A stretch of 64,000 nt of DNA from Diorhabda sublineata (GCF_026230105.1 NC_079484.1:9873805-9937804); one strand, 5' to 3'. Counted from the first letter of the stretch, positions 38,795 through 50,115 are shown. The notes: generated by a model from the sequence alone, not told the origin. Made by a program: numbers and translations.

Positions 38795-41254
38795 TTACAG
38801 GCCAATAGGAGGAACCTGAACGTAACGATAAATGTAGAGCCTGTAGTCCTTACTTGCCAATACAACCGAGCCATCGTCCATTAGAGCAACGTCGAAACAT
38901 TGCGCATGTTTTACTTTACTTTCCAGAGCAGATACCAATTGTCCGTCTTGAGTGAAAATGGTCAAATTGAAATTGTTGTGATTATCGGCTATTAATATTT
39001 CTCCGTTCGCGTTTATTCCAACGCCGATAGGATAATTAGTAATACCTTCACCTCCGATTTGTCTCAAATAGACTCCTTCGTAACTGAATACTTTGACGCA
39101 ATGCGCGCGGTTGTCACTTATGAAAATTTCTTGTTTATCGTTAACTACAACGCCGTTGGGGAATTCCAAATGTTTGGAACAACCGAATTTCTGGAGTACA
39201 GATCCAGTTTGATCGAATATAATTACTCTCATTACTTTACACTCGACGACAACAATACGTCCTTTATTGTCTACGGTTACACCTCGAGGATGTTGGAGGA
39301 TGTTAGCTCCGAATTTTCTAACGAACTGACCGTACTGATTATAAATTTGAATTTGGTGGGTAGGAGAACGTTCAGTTACGATTATATCTCCGGAAGTGCG
39401 TACTACCGCCACGCGATTTGGATACAATAATTGACCATCGCGTTTACCGCACTCGCCGAATTGGAATTTGAATCTACCCTCTTTGTCGAATATCTGGATT
39501 CTGTGATTGTTCGTATCGGCGACGATTATATCGTTTTGGGCATTGACTGCCACTCCACTTGGTTCGGTAAATTGTCCTTCCATAACTCCGAATTCTCCAA
39601 ATTTACAATGATATATCATTTTTTGTCTTTTTATTTGAGATTTCGGTGGAAATATCGCTGTCGACATCAGTTTCGCAGTTAGATCTAACATAGAATCGTT
39701 GTGGGCGGAACTCGATAAGGAATACGGATCGGTAGTTCCGCTTTGGAAAATACTATCTGCGCCTCCATTCGACCATTTTTCGTACGGGTTGATACCGTTT
39801 AAATTCAAATCTCCGATTGTAGTTGAAAATGGACCCAAACTATTGGCACTGCTGAATCGTTTACTGATTATGTTCGATTCGAACGGAGAAGTGGATTGAC
39901 TTGAAGTGGAGACGTTATATTGACAGTGCATACCTCCGTTTAAATTTACGGAACTACCATTCACGCTGCTTCCGCTTGAACTAGAGCTTCCTCCGCCGCC
40001 TGTAGGTCTAGCAATGGGTGGTTGTTTACTAGGACCGACTAATGATTCTGCGCTTGATCTTACATAACCAAATGTATTTCTTACGCCCACTTGGATGGCT
40101 TGATAATTTGACACAAATTCTAATTCGCCTGCGGCCTGTACTGTTTGATCAATGTTATAATTTAAGAGACCTTGTAATTTAGCGTCTAACAATTTTCTAA
40201 ACATAAGTATTTCAACAACGTTTGCACATTTATTCAGTCTCTCTACAAATTCGCAAGTTTTATATATCTGCTCACACGTTTCCTGGCCCTTTTGCGTAGC
40301 CACTCCCAACGAGATTTGTTTTGCGCTGAAAACGCTCTCTAATTCCTTAAGCAGTTCTTGTTTTCTTTCTTCTAGCATAGACCTATAGAATAGGAAAGTG
40401 TCATTTATTTCGTTTTGAGCTTTATGATAATGTACTTGGAGGCGGCTGGAAACATGTTCAGCATTCTTAAGACTATTTCTGATATCGGTTGCTTTGCTTT
40501 TAGCTTCTGTTACAGCGTGCTGAATTGCTTCGATTTGTTTCGGTGCTGCTTCACTTATATGTTCGTAATCGTGAAGTCCAACGGGATGATCCAAATTTAA
40601 ACATTCTTTGCAAATTGGTACTGCGCACGTACGACAATAATATTTAAGCAATTCGGATTTGTGACGTGGACAAATCATACTTTTTTCGGTGTTACTCATA
40701 ATACTATTCGATAGCAGTCCGTTCTTTGTCTCTTCTTTGATCTCTTGCAGATTAACTACTCTGTGGCCTTCGAAACAGTGCATAAATTGATGTGCCATAA
40801 CGCAATTCGAACACAAATAATTGACACAATCTACACAACGGGCAACTGCGTCTAATTTTTTATGTTTACAACCTGTGCAACGAACAGGAGCCAAATTAAC
40901 TTCGTTACTATTGTCACCGTTGAATAGAAGGCTACTCAATATACCTTCAATGGATTCAGAATTGCAACGTGGACAGATGAGTTTATTCTTCTCCAGACAA
41001 TTGTTGCAAAACGTGTGGAAACAGGACAGCAATTTAGGATCAGAGATTGGTTCTCTGCACTGTTGACAATGTAGTTCGGATGGGTCGCTGTCTCTATCTA
41101 CTGAGTCGCTTACTGGAGGTGATGATCCGCTAATTGATAACGGCGAATCTGCCAAAGGCGAAAGAGAAAGGTAATCGTGTTGATCACCAAATGATCCAAT
41201 TGAATTTGCTCGTGGAATCGATTCTAGTGAGGGTGTCGGTGATGCCATTTTCAT
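38795..41254 (-). CDS. brat: Brain tumor (Brat), TRIM-NHL translational repressor
   Basis: An uninterrupted 819-codon frame. Residues 63-98 form a C3HC4 RING (C63, C66, C78, H80, C83, C86, C95, C98). B-box 1 is at about 126-163 and B-box 2 at about 195-228 (CPRH, CRTC, CKEC). A coiled coil spans about 236-385, then the PPIARPT motif and a Ser/Gly/Asn-rich linker to ~530. A six-bladed NHL propeller (about 542-819) is nearly identical to Drosophila Brat (KSQIKRQKMIYHCKFGEFG, GGEGITNYPIGVGI). Known role of the family: Brat binds mRNA 3' UTRs through its NHL domain, works with Pumilio and Nanos to repress targets such as hunchback, and restrains growth in neural stem cells. The RING is present, whereas Drosophila Brat is described as lacking one. 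An in-frame TAA directly precedes the first ATG (41254). The second ATG at 41248 has better context (AAAATGG) and begins MASPTPSLES like the fly protein, so it is the likelier start. The stop is TAA at 38795-38797. Opposite-strand frames here are shadows. Confidence 0.97.
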   Translation of the reverse strand: MKMASPTPSLESIPRANSIGSFGDQHDYLSLSPLADSPLSISGSSPPVSDSVDRDSDPSELHCQQCREPISDPKLLSCFHTFCNNCLEKNKLICPRCNSESIEGILSSLLFNGDNSNEVNLAPVRCTGCKHKKLDAVARCVDCVNYLCSNCVMAHQFMHCFEGHRVVNLQEIKEETKNGLLSNSIMSNTEKSMICPRHKSELLKYYCRTCAVPICKECLNLDHPVGLHDYEHISEAAPKQIEAIQHAVTEAKSKATDIRNSLKNAEHVSSRLQVHYHKAQNEINDTFLFYRSMLEERKQELLKELESVFSAKQISLGVATQKGQETCEQIYKTCEFVERLNKCANVVEILMFRKLLDAKLQGLLNYNIDQTVQAAGELEFVSNYQAIQVGVRNTFGYVRSSAESLVGPSKQPPIARPTGGGGSSSSSGSSVNGSSVNLNGGMHCQYNVSTSSQSTSPFESNIISKRFSSANSLGPFSTTIGDLNLNGINPYEKWSNGGADSIFQSGTTDPYSLSSSAHNDSMLDLTAKLMSTAIFPPKSQIKRQKMIYHCKFGEFGVMEGQFTEPSGVAVNAQNDIIVADTNNHRIQIFDKEGRFKFQFGECGKRDGQLLYPNRVAVVRTSGDIIVTERSPTHQIQIYNQYGQFVRKFGANILQHPRGVTVDNKGRIVVVECKVMRVIIFDQTGSVLQKFGCSKHLEFPNGVVVNDKQEIFISDNRAHCVKVFSYEGVYLRQIGGEGITNYPIGVGINANGEILIADNHNNFNLTIFTQDGQLVSALESKVKHAQCFDVALMDDGSVVLASKDYRLYIYRYVQVPPIGL

Positions 41255-41265
41255 TTAGCCGTCAT
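41251..41265 (-). promoter_or_regulatory. Four-codon upstream ORF overlapping the brat start
   Basis: On the minus strand an ATG at 41265 opens MTAK and stops at TGA (41253-41251). That stop overlaps the first brat ATG as ATGA, and the better-context second brat ATG follows 3 nt after the stop. The sequence shows this directly; a translational role (reinitiation or leaky scanning) is inference. It lies inside the last 5' UTR exon if the acceptor at 41268 is used. Confidence 0.5.
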
Positions 41266-41267
41266 CC

Positions 41268-41295
41268 CTAAAACAAAGAAAAAATCATTAATAAA
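41268..41295 (-). other. 3' splice acceptor upstream of the brat coding exon
   Basis: Minus-strand reading gives a pyrimidine-rich tract TTTTTTCTTTGTTTTAG followed by GGATGACGGC, with AG at 41269-41268. The coding exon would therefore start at 41267, only 13 nt before the first ATG. The entire ORF would lie in one exon, with all upstream exons non-coding. This is a consensus match only; RNA-seq junctions would settle it. Confidence 0.7.
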
Positions 41296-41646
41296 AACGT
41301 TCCAATATACTTAAAAGTGGTAACATACAAAAATTAATTACAAAAAACTCCCCGATTTTATTTTTGTTAAAAATACATGTCGCAAATTCGATTTTGTCTG
41401 ACCTATCTGCAGATAAACTGATTTTCTGTTTATTTGACTGACGCCTTAAGTATCATTTGAAGCTTTCTTCTGTTTCATATCTTTTATGCACCTTACAATA
41501 ACTCGGCTTTAAAACAGATTGAATGAATAAAAGTAAACGCCACCGAAAGGCGAATACCACGAACACGACAAAATAAAGTATCTCTTCAGTAGAACATTTA
41601 CAATGTATGATCAAAAAATTTGACAAAATTTTTATAGCAGCATTTA

Positions 41647-41655
41647 CTTACGCTG
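41647..41655 (-). other. Candidate 5' splice donor of a brat 5' UTR exon
   Basis: Minus-strand AGC/GTAAGT, with GT at 41651-41650. Paired with the acceptor at 41268 it would give an intron of roughly 380 nt. The intron side is a strong GTAAGT; the exon side is imperfect. It is one of several possible donors, so this is a suggestion only. Confidence 0.3.
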
Positions 41656-41959
41656 CATCTACTTCAACTCTAATATGACTCATACTTTCATTTTTTGAGC
41701 ATCACAGTTTGTCTGTTTTGGAGAGATCGCGTCTTCAGTGTCTATGATGAAATACAAATAACGAATTAAATTTAATTTGAAAAAATGTCAGAAAATGCTT
41801 TTGAAATTATAAAATTTGTCTTTAGTTGTGACATTTAGACAAAATTGCAGAGTTCTCAAGGGCAAACCAATGATTCACCATGTGGTAAAAAGCACCATCA
41901 ATTGATGTCGAATATTAAGGTCGTGGACATCGTTTTCATAGATTAGGAGGGTATTAGGG

Positions 41960-42215
41960 CTCGTTTCAAGGGGAATAATCGAAGGGAATTCAAACGTTGG
42001 CGTCTTGATGATGTACCGCGCCATAAGTTGCTTTCGACTGATTTTTGCTGCAAATGAATTTCTATCAATCCACATCCCCCTTACTCACCAAGCGTCTTCT
42101 GGATCTTCCCGGAAATAAAAATGTGCGCTAGAAAAAAACCTTTAGATACTGAGGGGCCGAGACAGTTCAAGATAAAAGCCATTTCTAAAGGAGAGTTCCA
42201 TTCATGAATGTCACC
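41960..42215 (+). mobile_element. mariner transposase C-terminal fragment
   Basis: DDVPRHKLLSTDFCCK, a stop, then ISINPHPPYSPSVFWIFPEI matches the mariner block HDNAPAHKAxSVRQFLAK...HPPYSPDLAPxDFFLFPKxK. PLDTEGPRQFKIKAISKGEF follows, like the mariner tail. The catalytic spacing is degraded. It lies upstream of brat, inside the likely first intron. Confidence 0.65.
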
Positions 42216-44340
42216 AACGAACTCAGAATATTTAGTTTATTAAATCAGATTAAGTTTTATCAAAATGAAAGTATGATTTCAGATACTGTTAGAGAGTTTG
42301 TCACAAAGAAATGGTTGGATAAAAAACTAACACATTTAAGTCAACAAATTTTTAATGCGAGAGCTGGGTTGATTTCCTAAGAGTTATTGATTTAAAATTT
42401 AAAGAGTAGATGTCTGTTTTAAATCAGAAATTGAAATCACAGCAATTTTTTGGAATTTAATAACATTGTTAAATACCTAAATTTTTGACGGAAAAGGGTA
42501 TAAGTGCATTATTAGCCAAAAGGAGTATATTGAAACAGATTAATTCAAAGTCTATGCTTAAATAAAATTATTCATCCTATGTTTTTATTACATTTTATAG
42601 TATAATTACAATACAAAAAATTGAATGAGAATAGTTTTTAATTGAAATTACAATATATATCTTTAGTTGATCAATTGTCTAAATTTCTTTCTAGAAAAAA
42701 TTGAACAAAGAAATAGCTACTTCTAGAATTACGTGCTTCGAGTATTGAAATACATTTCAATCAAAAACTTCCAACTATTTTGCAATAAAACTGTTAAGAT
42801 AGGTTCCAAAAGAATGCCGAATGAAGTTCCACTTGACATTCCTCACTTAAAATTGCTAACAAAAAGTTCAACTGAGATAATAATAAATTTGAAGTTTTCC
42901 TAGAGCTGCTCTTCGGGCACTTTAACAGAAAACTATATACAAGTCATCTCTTTGAGTTCGTAATTAAAAAAGGGTCGTAGTCCGTTGAAGTGTAAATCAA
43001 TACAAGTGTTTCTTCCTTTGAAAATTTTCAATATTTGCACAGGAGAATTTCATTTTGCAAACAAGAGAGATGTTTTCATACATCTAGCGAAATTATAACT
43101 ATATTAGAATTCTAATATCCACATAGCATGCAATAATATTTATAGTAGTTGAGGGTTGAAAAGCAAAAAATTATTTGCTTTGAATCATGCCAATTGGCTT
43201 GTTACTTTTTTTATATTTAATTAATTATTGTGGTGCGGTAAGTAGTTACTTCTGACTTATCTTCATTTCCGATAAGTATGATTTCAATTCTATTTAGGTG
43301 AATCTTTTTTTGATAAAGGCAACAACATAATATAGTTTAGATACATTTGTGAATATTCATTTTTACATTAAGGCAGGGAGAGCAAAATTGAGATTAGTAG
43401 CAAGTTGGGCAATGGAAATAACTTGAAAGGAAAACCCCCATGCAGAAACATCAGGACGTATCGCTGAATGGGAACTTATGGCCCCAATACAAGAGGTAAA
43501 ATAATTCGAAACAGGAATATTTCGTGTATAATACTTAAATATTACCAGTTTTCAATTAAGTGTTATACTATCATACATTTATTTATTATAAAGGGTCTGT
43601 GGATAATTTTAAGCGCATTTCATAACCTCACTTTTGTTTTAAAATTGGGAGATTGGAAGAAAAGTAATCCATGGTGTTTGTTTGTTTGGACACGGACTTA
43701 TAAAAGAAAAATACTATACTCAATACTGCAAAAAGGAGAAAGCATGAATGCTGGTGCCTATGAATTTGGTATCAAACGGATGACATTGACAATATTCCTG
43801 AAGTCATTAACTGAAGGTGGTGATTCATCCATGCAACACCGAAACAAGAAATTTCCTCAATGTAAAATGACTATTTAAAGAAAAATACTCGTTGCGAATG
43901 GCATCAATTCTTTTATGGATAGAGAAATTTATGGACAAAACCTTGTAAAAACTAAAAAACAAAAAATAACTAAATAAATATGAAACAAATAAAATAAAAT
44001 TTCAATATACAGAAGAAAACTACCATGAGTAACAAAATAAGGTAATAGTAATAATTAGAATATAAGTCCATACCAAAATTAGATCAGTATGCAGTATAAC
44101 CGGAATTAAACATTCTTCAACTTTCCATAAATATGCCCTTAAATTATTGCGAAATGCGGGAAAAGATGATATCGATTTTATTTCAATTTGCAAGTGATTG
44201 TGCATTTTTTGCATTGTAAAATATTGAGCCCTTAACTAATTCTGAAGGTGGAATAGTTAGGTCAATTAAATATAACTGAAGTTATTGAGGTTATCAGGTG
44301 AAGTAGAGATTATGCTCGATACTTCCGAAAACGTTCGTTA
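42216..44340. other. Anonymous DNA upstream of brat
   Basis: No secure motif. The 136-codon frame at 43,468-43,878 is the longest non-brat frame in the window. It has no domain I recognise and its first half is AT-driven. It probably lies in brat intronic or upstream sequence. Confidence 0.4.
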
Positions 44341-44344
44341 CCTG

Positions 44345-44620
44345 CTTACGAGTGTGCTGCGAAATTTGGCATTATAGCCGGAAAAAACACAAAATGCATC
44401 AAAATTTAATCCAGACAATACCCACAAGCTTTGTAAGGTAACATTATGTATTGTACAGATATTTGGAATGTGGATTATACAGAAGTGTCCACTGTGCTGA
44501 ATCCAAATGAGATTGTAGTTGCCAAAGGTAAACGTAATGTCAGCGACATGACTTAAATTAGAGTAGTAACTGCTATATCTGCTTATGAAAATTCTCATGA
44601 TTTGACTAGGCTTTCTGAGT
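44345..44620 (+). mobile_element. pogo-like (DDE_1) transposase fragment
   Basis: CTDIWNVDYTEVSTVLNPNE then IVVAKGKRNVSDMT matches the first catalytic block of pogo/Tigger/Jerky-type transposases (IWNVDETGxxTVxxPxKIVAxKGxKxVGxxTSAERG). After a stop comes IRVVTAISAYENS (cf. TVVxAVSAxGN). D survives but the following E-T-G is Y-T-E. Upstream and downstream domains are missing. Confidence 0.75.
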
Positions 44621-46130
44621 GCTCAATTTTTCTCATACCCTTGCTCAGCTCAGCTCACCTTTAGCTTGTTAGGATTTCTGCATTCAAACATCTGTACTTG
44701 TATGCAAAATAAACCATCAAGACTTATCTTTAATTAGTATTTTCATAGATGAGTTTCACGATTGTTTTGAAGATTTAGTTTTAGAATAATTTGAAGATAC
44801 CGATGTAGTACAATACAACGACTAGGTTTTGGCTATTATTGACGTTGACGATGGCGTATAAAATCCATTATTCTTGAATTGTACATCAATCAAAGCCACG
44901 TTTTATCTTTTTTCTAAAGAAATTATAAATATGAATCTATTAGAAAGGAATCAGAAAGCTGATTCTGTTTTCTCAGGAAAAAAAAGATAGATGCCTTTTT
45001 TCATTTTTACTGAGATCAAAATCTAGTCCAGTAGTGTCAGCTGTGATGTATCGTAACATATATTTTTATATTTGATCATTTTCAAGTGTACTAAGAAAGA
45101 AAATACAGAAAACAGTATGCTGAATAAAGCAAAACTAGGATTAAAACGATTTGTGTAATGAATAAATATGTTGTTAAGACAATTATTATTTTGATGTATG
45201 TTTGCTAAGAGTAGTAGGTACCAAGAGGGGTACATTCGTAGCATGTGTCTTGGTTTTTTAGATATTCAGCTATGTCTACAATATCGTGTCTTAATTTTAT
45301 TTTTGTAAGTAATTATATCGAAGAAAAGTTCTGTCATATTTTTGTCATAAAGAAAATAATTTTTTGTTATTGTAGGAAAACAACATGAAAAATACAATAA
45401 ATAACAATAATTATAGATAAACAGTTAACCATCTCGATTGAAAACTTTCATAGGATGAACTTTTCAATTCTCTCACATCAATATCAACACGAATATTTTA
45501 AATAATTCAATTGTAAATTCTAAATTTCTCTGAAAATATCAGTTGAATTTTGTATGACTCTTTCTTTCAAGAATTGTAACCTTTATTACTAATAAAATCT
45601 TCGTGGAAAATATGCAGACTAGCAATTGAAGTAATCATATTCTTCTAACTCTACTTGACCTTACTATGAAATAAAATATCAAGAATAAAAAAAATGTGTT
45701 TATTCTGAAAAAGCTTGATAATATCTACACTAATAAGCTGATTTTATCTTGCTTCGTAGAAATTATGTAACTAATGTTGCGAATAAAAGATTGTTAACCT
45801 GTTAACTGTTATTTAAAGAAAAAAAATTACACCTGGTCTTTATGGGCCACGTCATTTTATCAAATTTAAATGATGTCTTAGTTTAAAACATGAACGAATA
45901 TTCAAAATTTCACTCTAGAAAACTGTTCACATGGCACTTGATTGTACAAACTTTTTTTGTTGTTTGATTCGAACAACTCTTTGGATGTGGAACAAAGTAC
46001 ACCATAAATATAAGATTTCTAGGAAGTTAGCTTTCGAATTTAATAGCGATAGTTCAGTAGAAAAATCGCTACACAACAAAATATGAAATGAAAAAAATTC
46101 AATGACTACGAATGTCTTGTGCAACTTTTA
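44621..46130. other. Anonymous DNA
   Basis: AT-rich. Direct CTCAGCTCAGCTCAC repeat at about 44,645. No coding motif. Confidence 0.45.
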
Positions 46131-46131
46131 A

Positions 46132-46780
46132 TTGTATACCAGCGATATACCAAACCCTGAATACAATACACATGCATCTTTTGTTGCTTATACGGCCATT
46201 TTGGCCGACGGAAAAGACCACAAAGAACCTAATATAAAGTTACGAACACCCATAGACCGGATTAAAACCTGGACTAATAGATGGCGTATCAAGTTGAACG
46301 AAAACAAATCTGCTCATGTTAACTCTATGAACAGACGAAACAAAAATATCCTAGTAAAAATAAACAACCCTCAAATTCCTTATACTAATAATGAAAATGA
46401 CTCTTCACGTTAGACTTCACAGGTGAAGCCACGTTAAAATGAAACTCGAAGAGCTAGATATAAAATATAAAAAGATGTACTGGCTTTGAGGAAAGAACTT
46501 CATTGTCCACGGACAACAAACTGCTTCTCTACAAACAGATATTGAATCCAGTGGCATACAGCTTTGGAGCTCTGCCATTAAAGTAATATTCAAGTGATAC
46601 AACGTTTCCAAAATATTAAGGAGCACCGTTAATGCCGTAACAGTGATCTACATTAACAAGACTAAAGTCAAATTCGTAGTAGTCATGAATATTATCCTCG
46701 ACAATGCCAATTTAATGAGATAGCTTAATAGGATCAAGCCGTTTGAGTGAGTTACCTTAGGATTAGAGAATTTCCACGTT
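46132..46780 (+). mobile_element. Jockey-like RT fragment, copy 2
   Basis: YTSDIPNPEYNTHASFVAYT then AILADGKDH corresponds to LFTADIPxPxxTxLATFADDTAILA, the catalytic YADD region, with the FADD aspartates lost (FVAY). RIKTWTNRWRIKLNENKSAHV follows. After the frame's stop come KLEELDIKYKKMYWL and SGIQLWSSAIKVI (cf. YGIQLWGSAxKSN), then LNRIKPFE near 46,730. Because the catalytic aspartates are missing it cannot encode an active RT. Same family type as 32.9 kb. Confidence 0.85.
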
Positions 46781-47087
46781 AGTTAAATTAGGTGAGAAAA
46801 AAATTTCTCTTGATATGCATGATCAGTTTGTAATAACAAAAAATACCATACTTGGTGTATTAAAAAATTGTAGTTTCGCTTAAAGCAATGGATCAGAAAA
46901 ACACAAATTCGACGAAAAATGTGAAAAGAGAAAACTAGATACGGACAAGTTCTAATGCAAACATTCAGGACCGTAATTAGGCTATAAAAATGCTAAAGAT
47001 CAGGTCAGAATTACGAAATATTTTTATTTGAATAAAATGTTTTCCCAAAAAGCACGTTTTTCGTTATTGGGATTACTAAGTTGGAAT
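46781..47087. other. Anonymous DNA
   Basis: No motif seen. Confidence 0.5.
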
Positions 47088-47290
47088 TTCTGGAATCGTT
47101 GGTGATATTCATACTGAACATACTGTTTACACTACCACTACACTAACACTATCTGACGCGCGTTTTGATAACCAAGTTATAGTCTTCAGAGAATGAAGGT
47201 AAACTCTGGTTATCGAAACGCGTGTCAGATAGTGTTAATGTGAGTGTTGATATAGTTCGAACGTAAACAGTGTGTTTAGTATTATTGTAA
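47088..47290. repeat. Hammerhead-like inverted repeat locus B
   Basis: Minus strand 47189-47155 reads CTGAAGA, stem ATAAC/GTTAT, then AAAACGCGCGTC (G12 of GAAA mutated to A). Plus strand 47193-47226 reads ATGAAGG, degenerate stem, GGTTATCGAAACGCGTGTC. Both are followed by AGATAGTGTTA, and TCT/AGA could start stem I on the minus copy. Same flanks as the 31.77-kb locus and the partial copy at 9.59 kb. Confidence 0.6.
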
Positions 47291-47562
47291 AAAAAGTAAA
47301 TACTTTTAGTAGAAAAGTGTCGATATTGGTATTTCAAACAAGTGTATGTTCGGTGACCTTTCTTTTTTGGAGGAACGTTGAATCAGCACACTTATTTATA
47401 AATTCCAAAGATTTATTGAAAAATTACTAGATAGATAAATTATTAGATCTTACAATAACAGATTTTTTTAATTGTAATGGTAAAACAAATACTTTATCAA
47501 AAACACTTTCCAAATGATGGTGGTATATTAAAAAACAAAATAGCTCGAGCAGTTCGATCTTA

Positions 47563-48420
47563 TACGAGGGTTCTACTTAAGTTTTGAGATTGTTGTCTTT
47601 TGCGATTGATTTTTTCAAACAAATGTTGGTATACCATTCATAATTGATCGTTCTACGTTGTTCTAATGGAAAGGTGGCCACAACAAACAGGCAACCATTT
47701 GATTTAAGTGCATCGTGCAAGAACCTTCATTGGTTTCATTTGGCTGGTCTTGAAAATTCCATACAATAGATTTTTGTTTAGTTTCGGATTTATGTGAATA
47801 GATCCATGATTTGTCGCCTGCCACGATCTTATACATGTCTTTTCAAGCAACGCGATAGAAATTTTTCAGCAAATTTTTTTGCACCAATCGACACGAGCTC
47901 TTTTTTGAGCGATTGTCAAATTATGTGGTATCCAACGCGATGAAATCGTCTTGACAACCGAATGTCATGCAATGTTTAATGTATACGAGTGGAACTAATG
48001 CGTCAATCTTACGATATGTCACATGACGATCTTGCAATATCAATTTATGCACATTATCGATGTTTTTTGACACAACAGCCGATTTTGGATGAACTTCACG
48101 TATAGCGAAGTGCGACCAGGATTGAATTGGGAAAACCAGCGAAACACGGTGATTTGAGATGATGTTTCATCATTAAAAGTCGAAGCGAGTTGATCGGCAT
48201 ACTGCTGTCAGTTTAATCCAAGTCATAGAAAATCATCGCAAGAAAATGTTCTCGATTTAATTCCATTTTTTTACCAAGATAAATGTTTTAAATATCTGTA
48301 AACAACTCAAATAGCAATCGTATGACAACAAGTTCTGAGTACGTTCACCATTGTTAAATGGTGTTAAACATGTTCACATCAGTGTTGCCATATCTTAAAA
48401 CTTGAGCAGAAAGCCTTGTA
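47563..48420 (-). mobile_element. mariner (SETMAR/FLJ37770-like), internally deleted copy 1
   Basis: Bounded by TA at 47563-64 and 48419-20. Ends match as CGAGGGTTCTACTTAAGTTTTGAG and inverse CAAGGCTTTCTGCTCAAGTTTTAAG. The minus strand reads MELNREHFLAMIFYD (start), CVFRWFSQFN-type HTH in shifted frames, TISSRWIPHNLTIAQKRARV then DWCKK, DMYKIVAGDKSWIYSHKSET (first catalytic D block; E of DES is K) and QMVACLLWP. The sequence then jumps to the 3' terminus, so the second and third catalytic blocks are deleted. Non-autonomous and dead. Confidence 0.9.
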
Positions 48421-49362
48421 CTAGAAAACAAGTATAAAATAAAAAGTATAAAAGTATAAAAGTTCAAATAACATGTTAAATTACTATTGAAACAGAGAAG
48501 TTAATGTCTAAATTTTGTGTAAATTTATTTACAAAATTGAAATATCATTAGACCATCATTAAAAAAATGATTTCTCACTCCAGACCAACCCATGGATACA
48601 TTTAAATCACGGTAATCGCCGCTTGTACCAATACATAAATGTTGCTGATATCGAAGTTAATAGGTGGGTACACATGGCAGTTAACGTGTTAACACAATGT
48701 TTCAGCGTTTTCGGATATAGTCAGTGCAAGGTGGACGCTTAATTATAAAATATCTTTAGCAAACAACACATGGGAAATAAAAATATTTTGTAAGTATTCG
48801 ATTTAAAGCTTTCATATTGATTTTATGGAGAATTTTGTCAATGATAAAACGAGGTAAACCTAATTGTATTTGTGCATTCGAGCGACTGGTATTTCAGAAT
48901 GGAATCTAAACAAAATTTAGCAAAAATAAATTGAAATGTGACTGGTTATATTTTAAGTAAAAAGACTTAGCAGCCACAAAGAAGCCCTCTTCTGAAATTA
49001 ACTTTTCGATAAAGAAACTTTTAATAAAATCACCCACCCATTCCGGAGACCGTCGTATTCTATTAATACCCTAAAAATTTGTGTTGCTATCAGGAAAAAT
49101 TTTTATACTTCAGGTTTCCTTATAAAAATTGCCAAAAAAGCGTTGGCTGAAATCAGATATGTCCTTCAGCATTAACATAATAACATTTTCCATTTGTAAT
49201 TTTTTACATATTTACATTTATTTTTAACGATATATGGTAGGAAGTATTTTTTAAAAGGTTTCTGAAATATCTTGTTTTAAAATATGTTTACATACAATTT
49301 TTTTGACTATTAACTCAGGAGCATTAGAACGACGGTTGATCCCAATCTTAGCATTATCACCG
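48421..49362. other. Spacer between the two mariners
   Basis: No recognisable feature. Confidence 0.5.
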
Positions 49363-50115
49363 TATAATGTTGCTGTTCAAGTTTTGAGATAGACAGAAAA
49401 AAAAATATTTATAATTGGATACGGCTTTATTGTCTTTCAAAATATTCTCCATTAAGATGCAATACACTTTTGCATGTATTTTGAACCAATTGTCGAAGTA
49501 TTTTTTCCATTCCGATTGAGGTACGTTCAGAACATGTGATTTGAATACATCAACCGCTTCTTCAGGTGTAGAAAAACGTTTACCTCGCAATTTATTTTTC
49601 ACTTTCAGGAATAAGAAGAGAAATCATTAGGTACCAAACAAGAACTGTACGGCGGGTAAACCATCAATTCCATGTTTTTTTTTCTCTTTTCAAAAACTTT
49701 GTTTGAACTGATGTGTTCAGAATTAACTGTACTATGTTGCTCTAATGAAACGGTGGTGACACATGCACAACTTTTATTGGATTGACACGTCTTGATAGAC
49801 CATACAGTCGATTATTTCTGGCAAAACAGCCGATCTATGTGCGACCTTCACGAAATCTATCCTATAGCGAAGTGCAGCAACGATTGAATTGGAAAAACCA
49901 ACTAAACACGGTTTAATATACATTCAAAGTCATAGAAAATCATCATTTCATTTTATTGTTTCAAGAATCAGTAAACAACTCAAATAGCACTCGTATAATA
50001 ACACGTCGTAAGTACGTTCACCATTAAAAATGTCAAATTTTATGATGGCAATGTTAAATTTGACATATTCACATCAGTATTGTTATATCTGAAAACTTAA
50101 GTAGCAACCCTCGTA
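49363..50115 (-). mobile_element. mariner, same family, internally deleted copy 2
   Basis: The right end (CTACTTAAGTTTTCAGATA, reading inward) and 5' leader match copy 1. The minus strand keeps a short N-terminal stretch, then the C-terminal part: HGIDGLPAVQFL (decayed MGHPPYSPDL), KNKLRGKRFSTPEEAVDVFK then SHVLNVPQSEWKKYFDNWFK. The first catalytic region and the HTH are mostly missing. The deletion is roughly complementary to that in copy 1. Confidence 0.9.

Noticed and set aside
39059..41066. Several plus-strand open frames (up to 123 codons) opposite brat
   Set aside because: They are antisense shadows of the conserved NHL, coiled-coil and B-box coding sequence.
43468..43878. 136-codon plus-strand frame
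   Set aside because: Longest non-brat frame, but no domain, no homologue I recognise and AT-driven composition. Not enough to call a gene.
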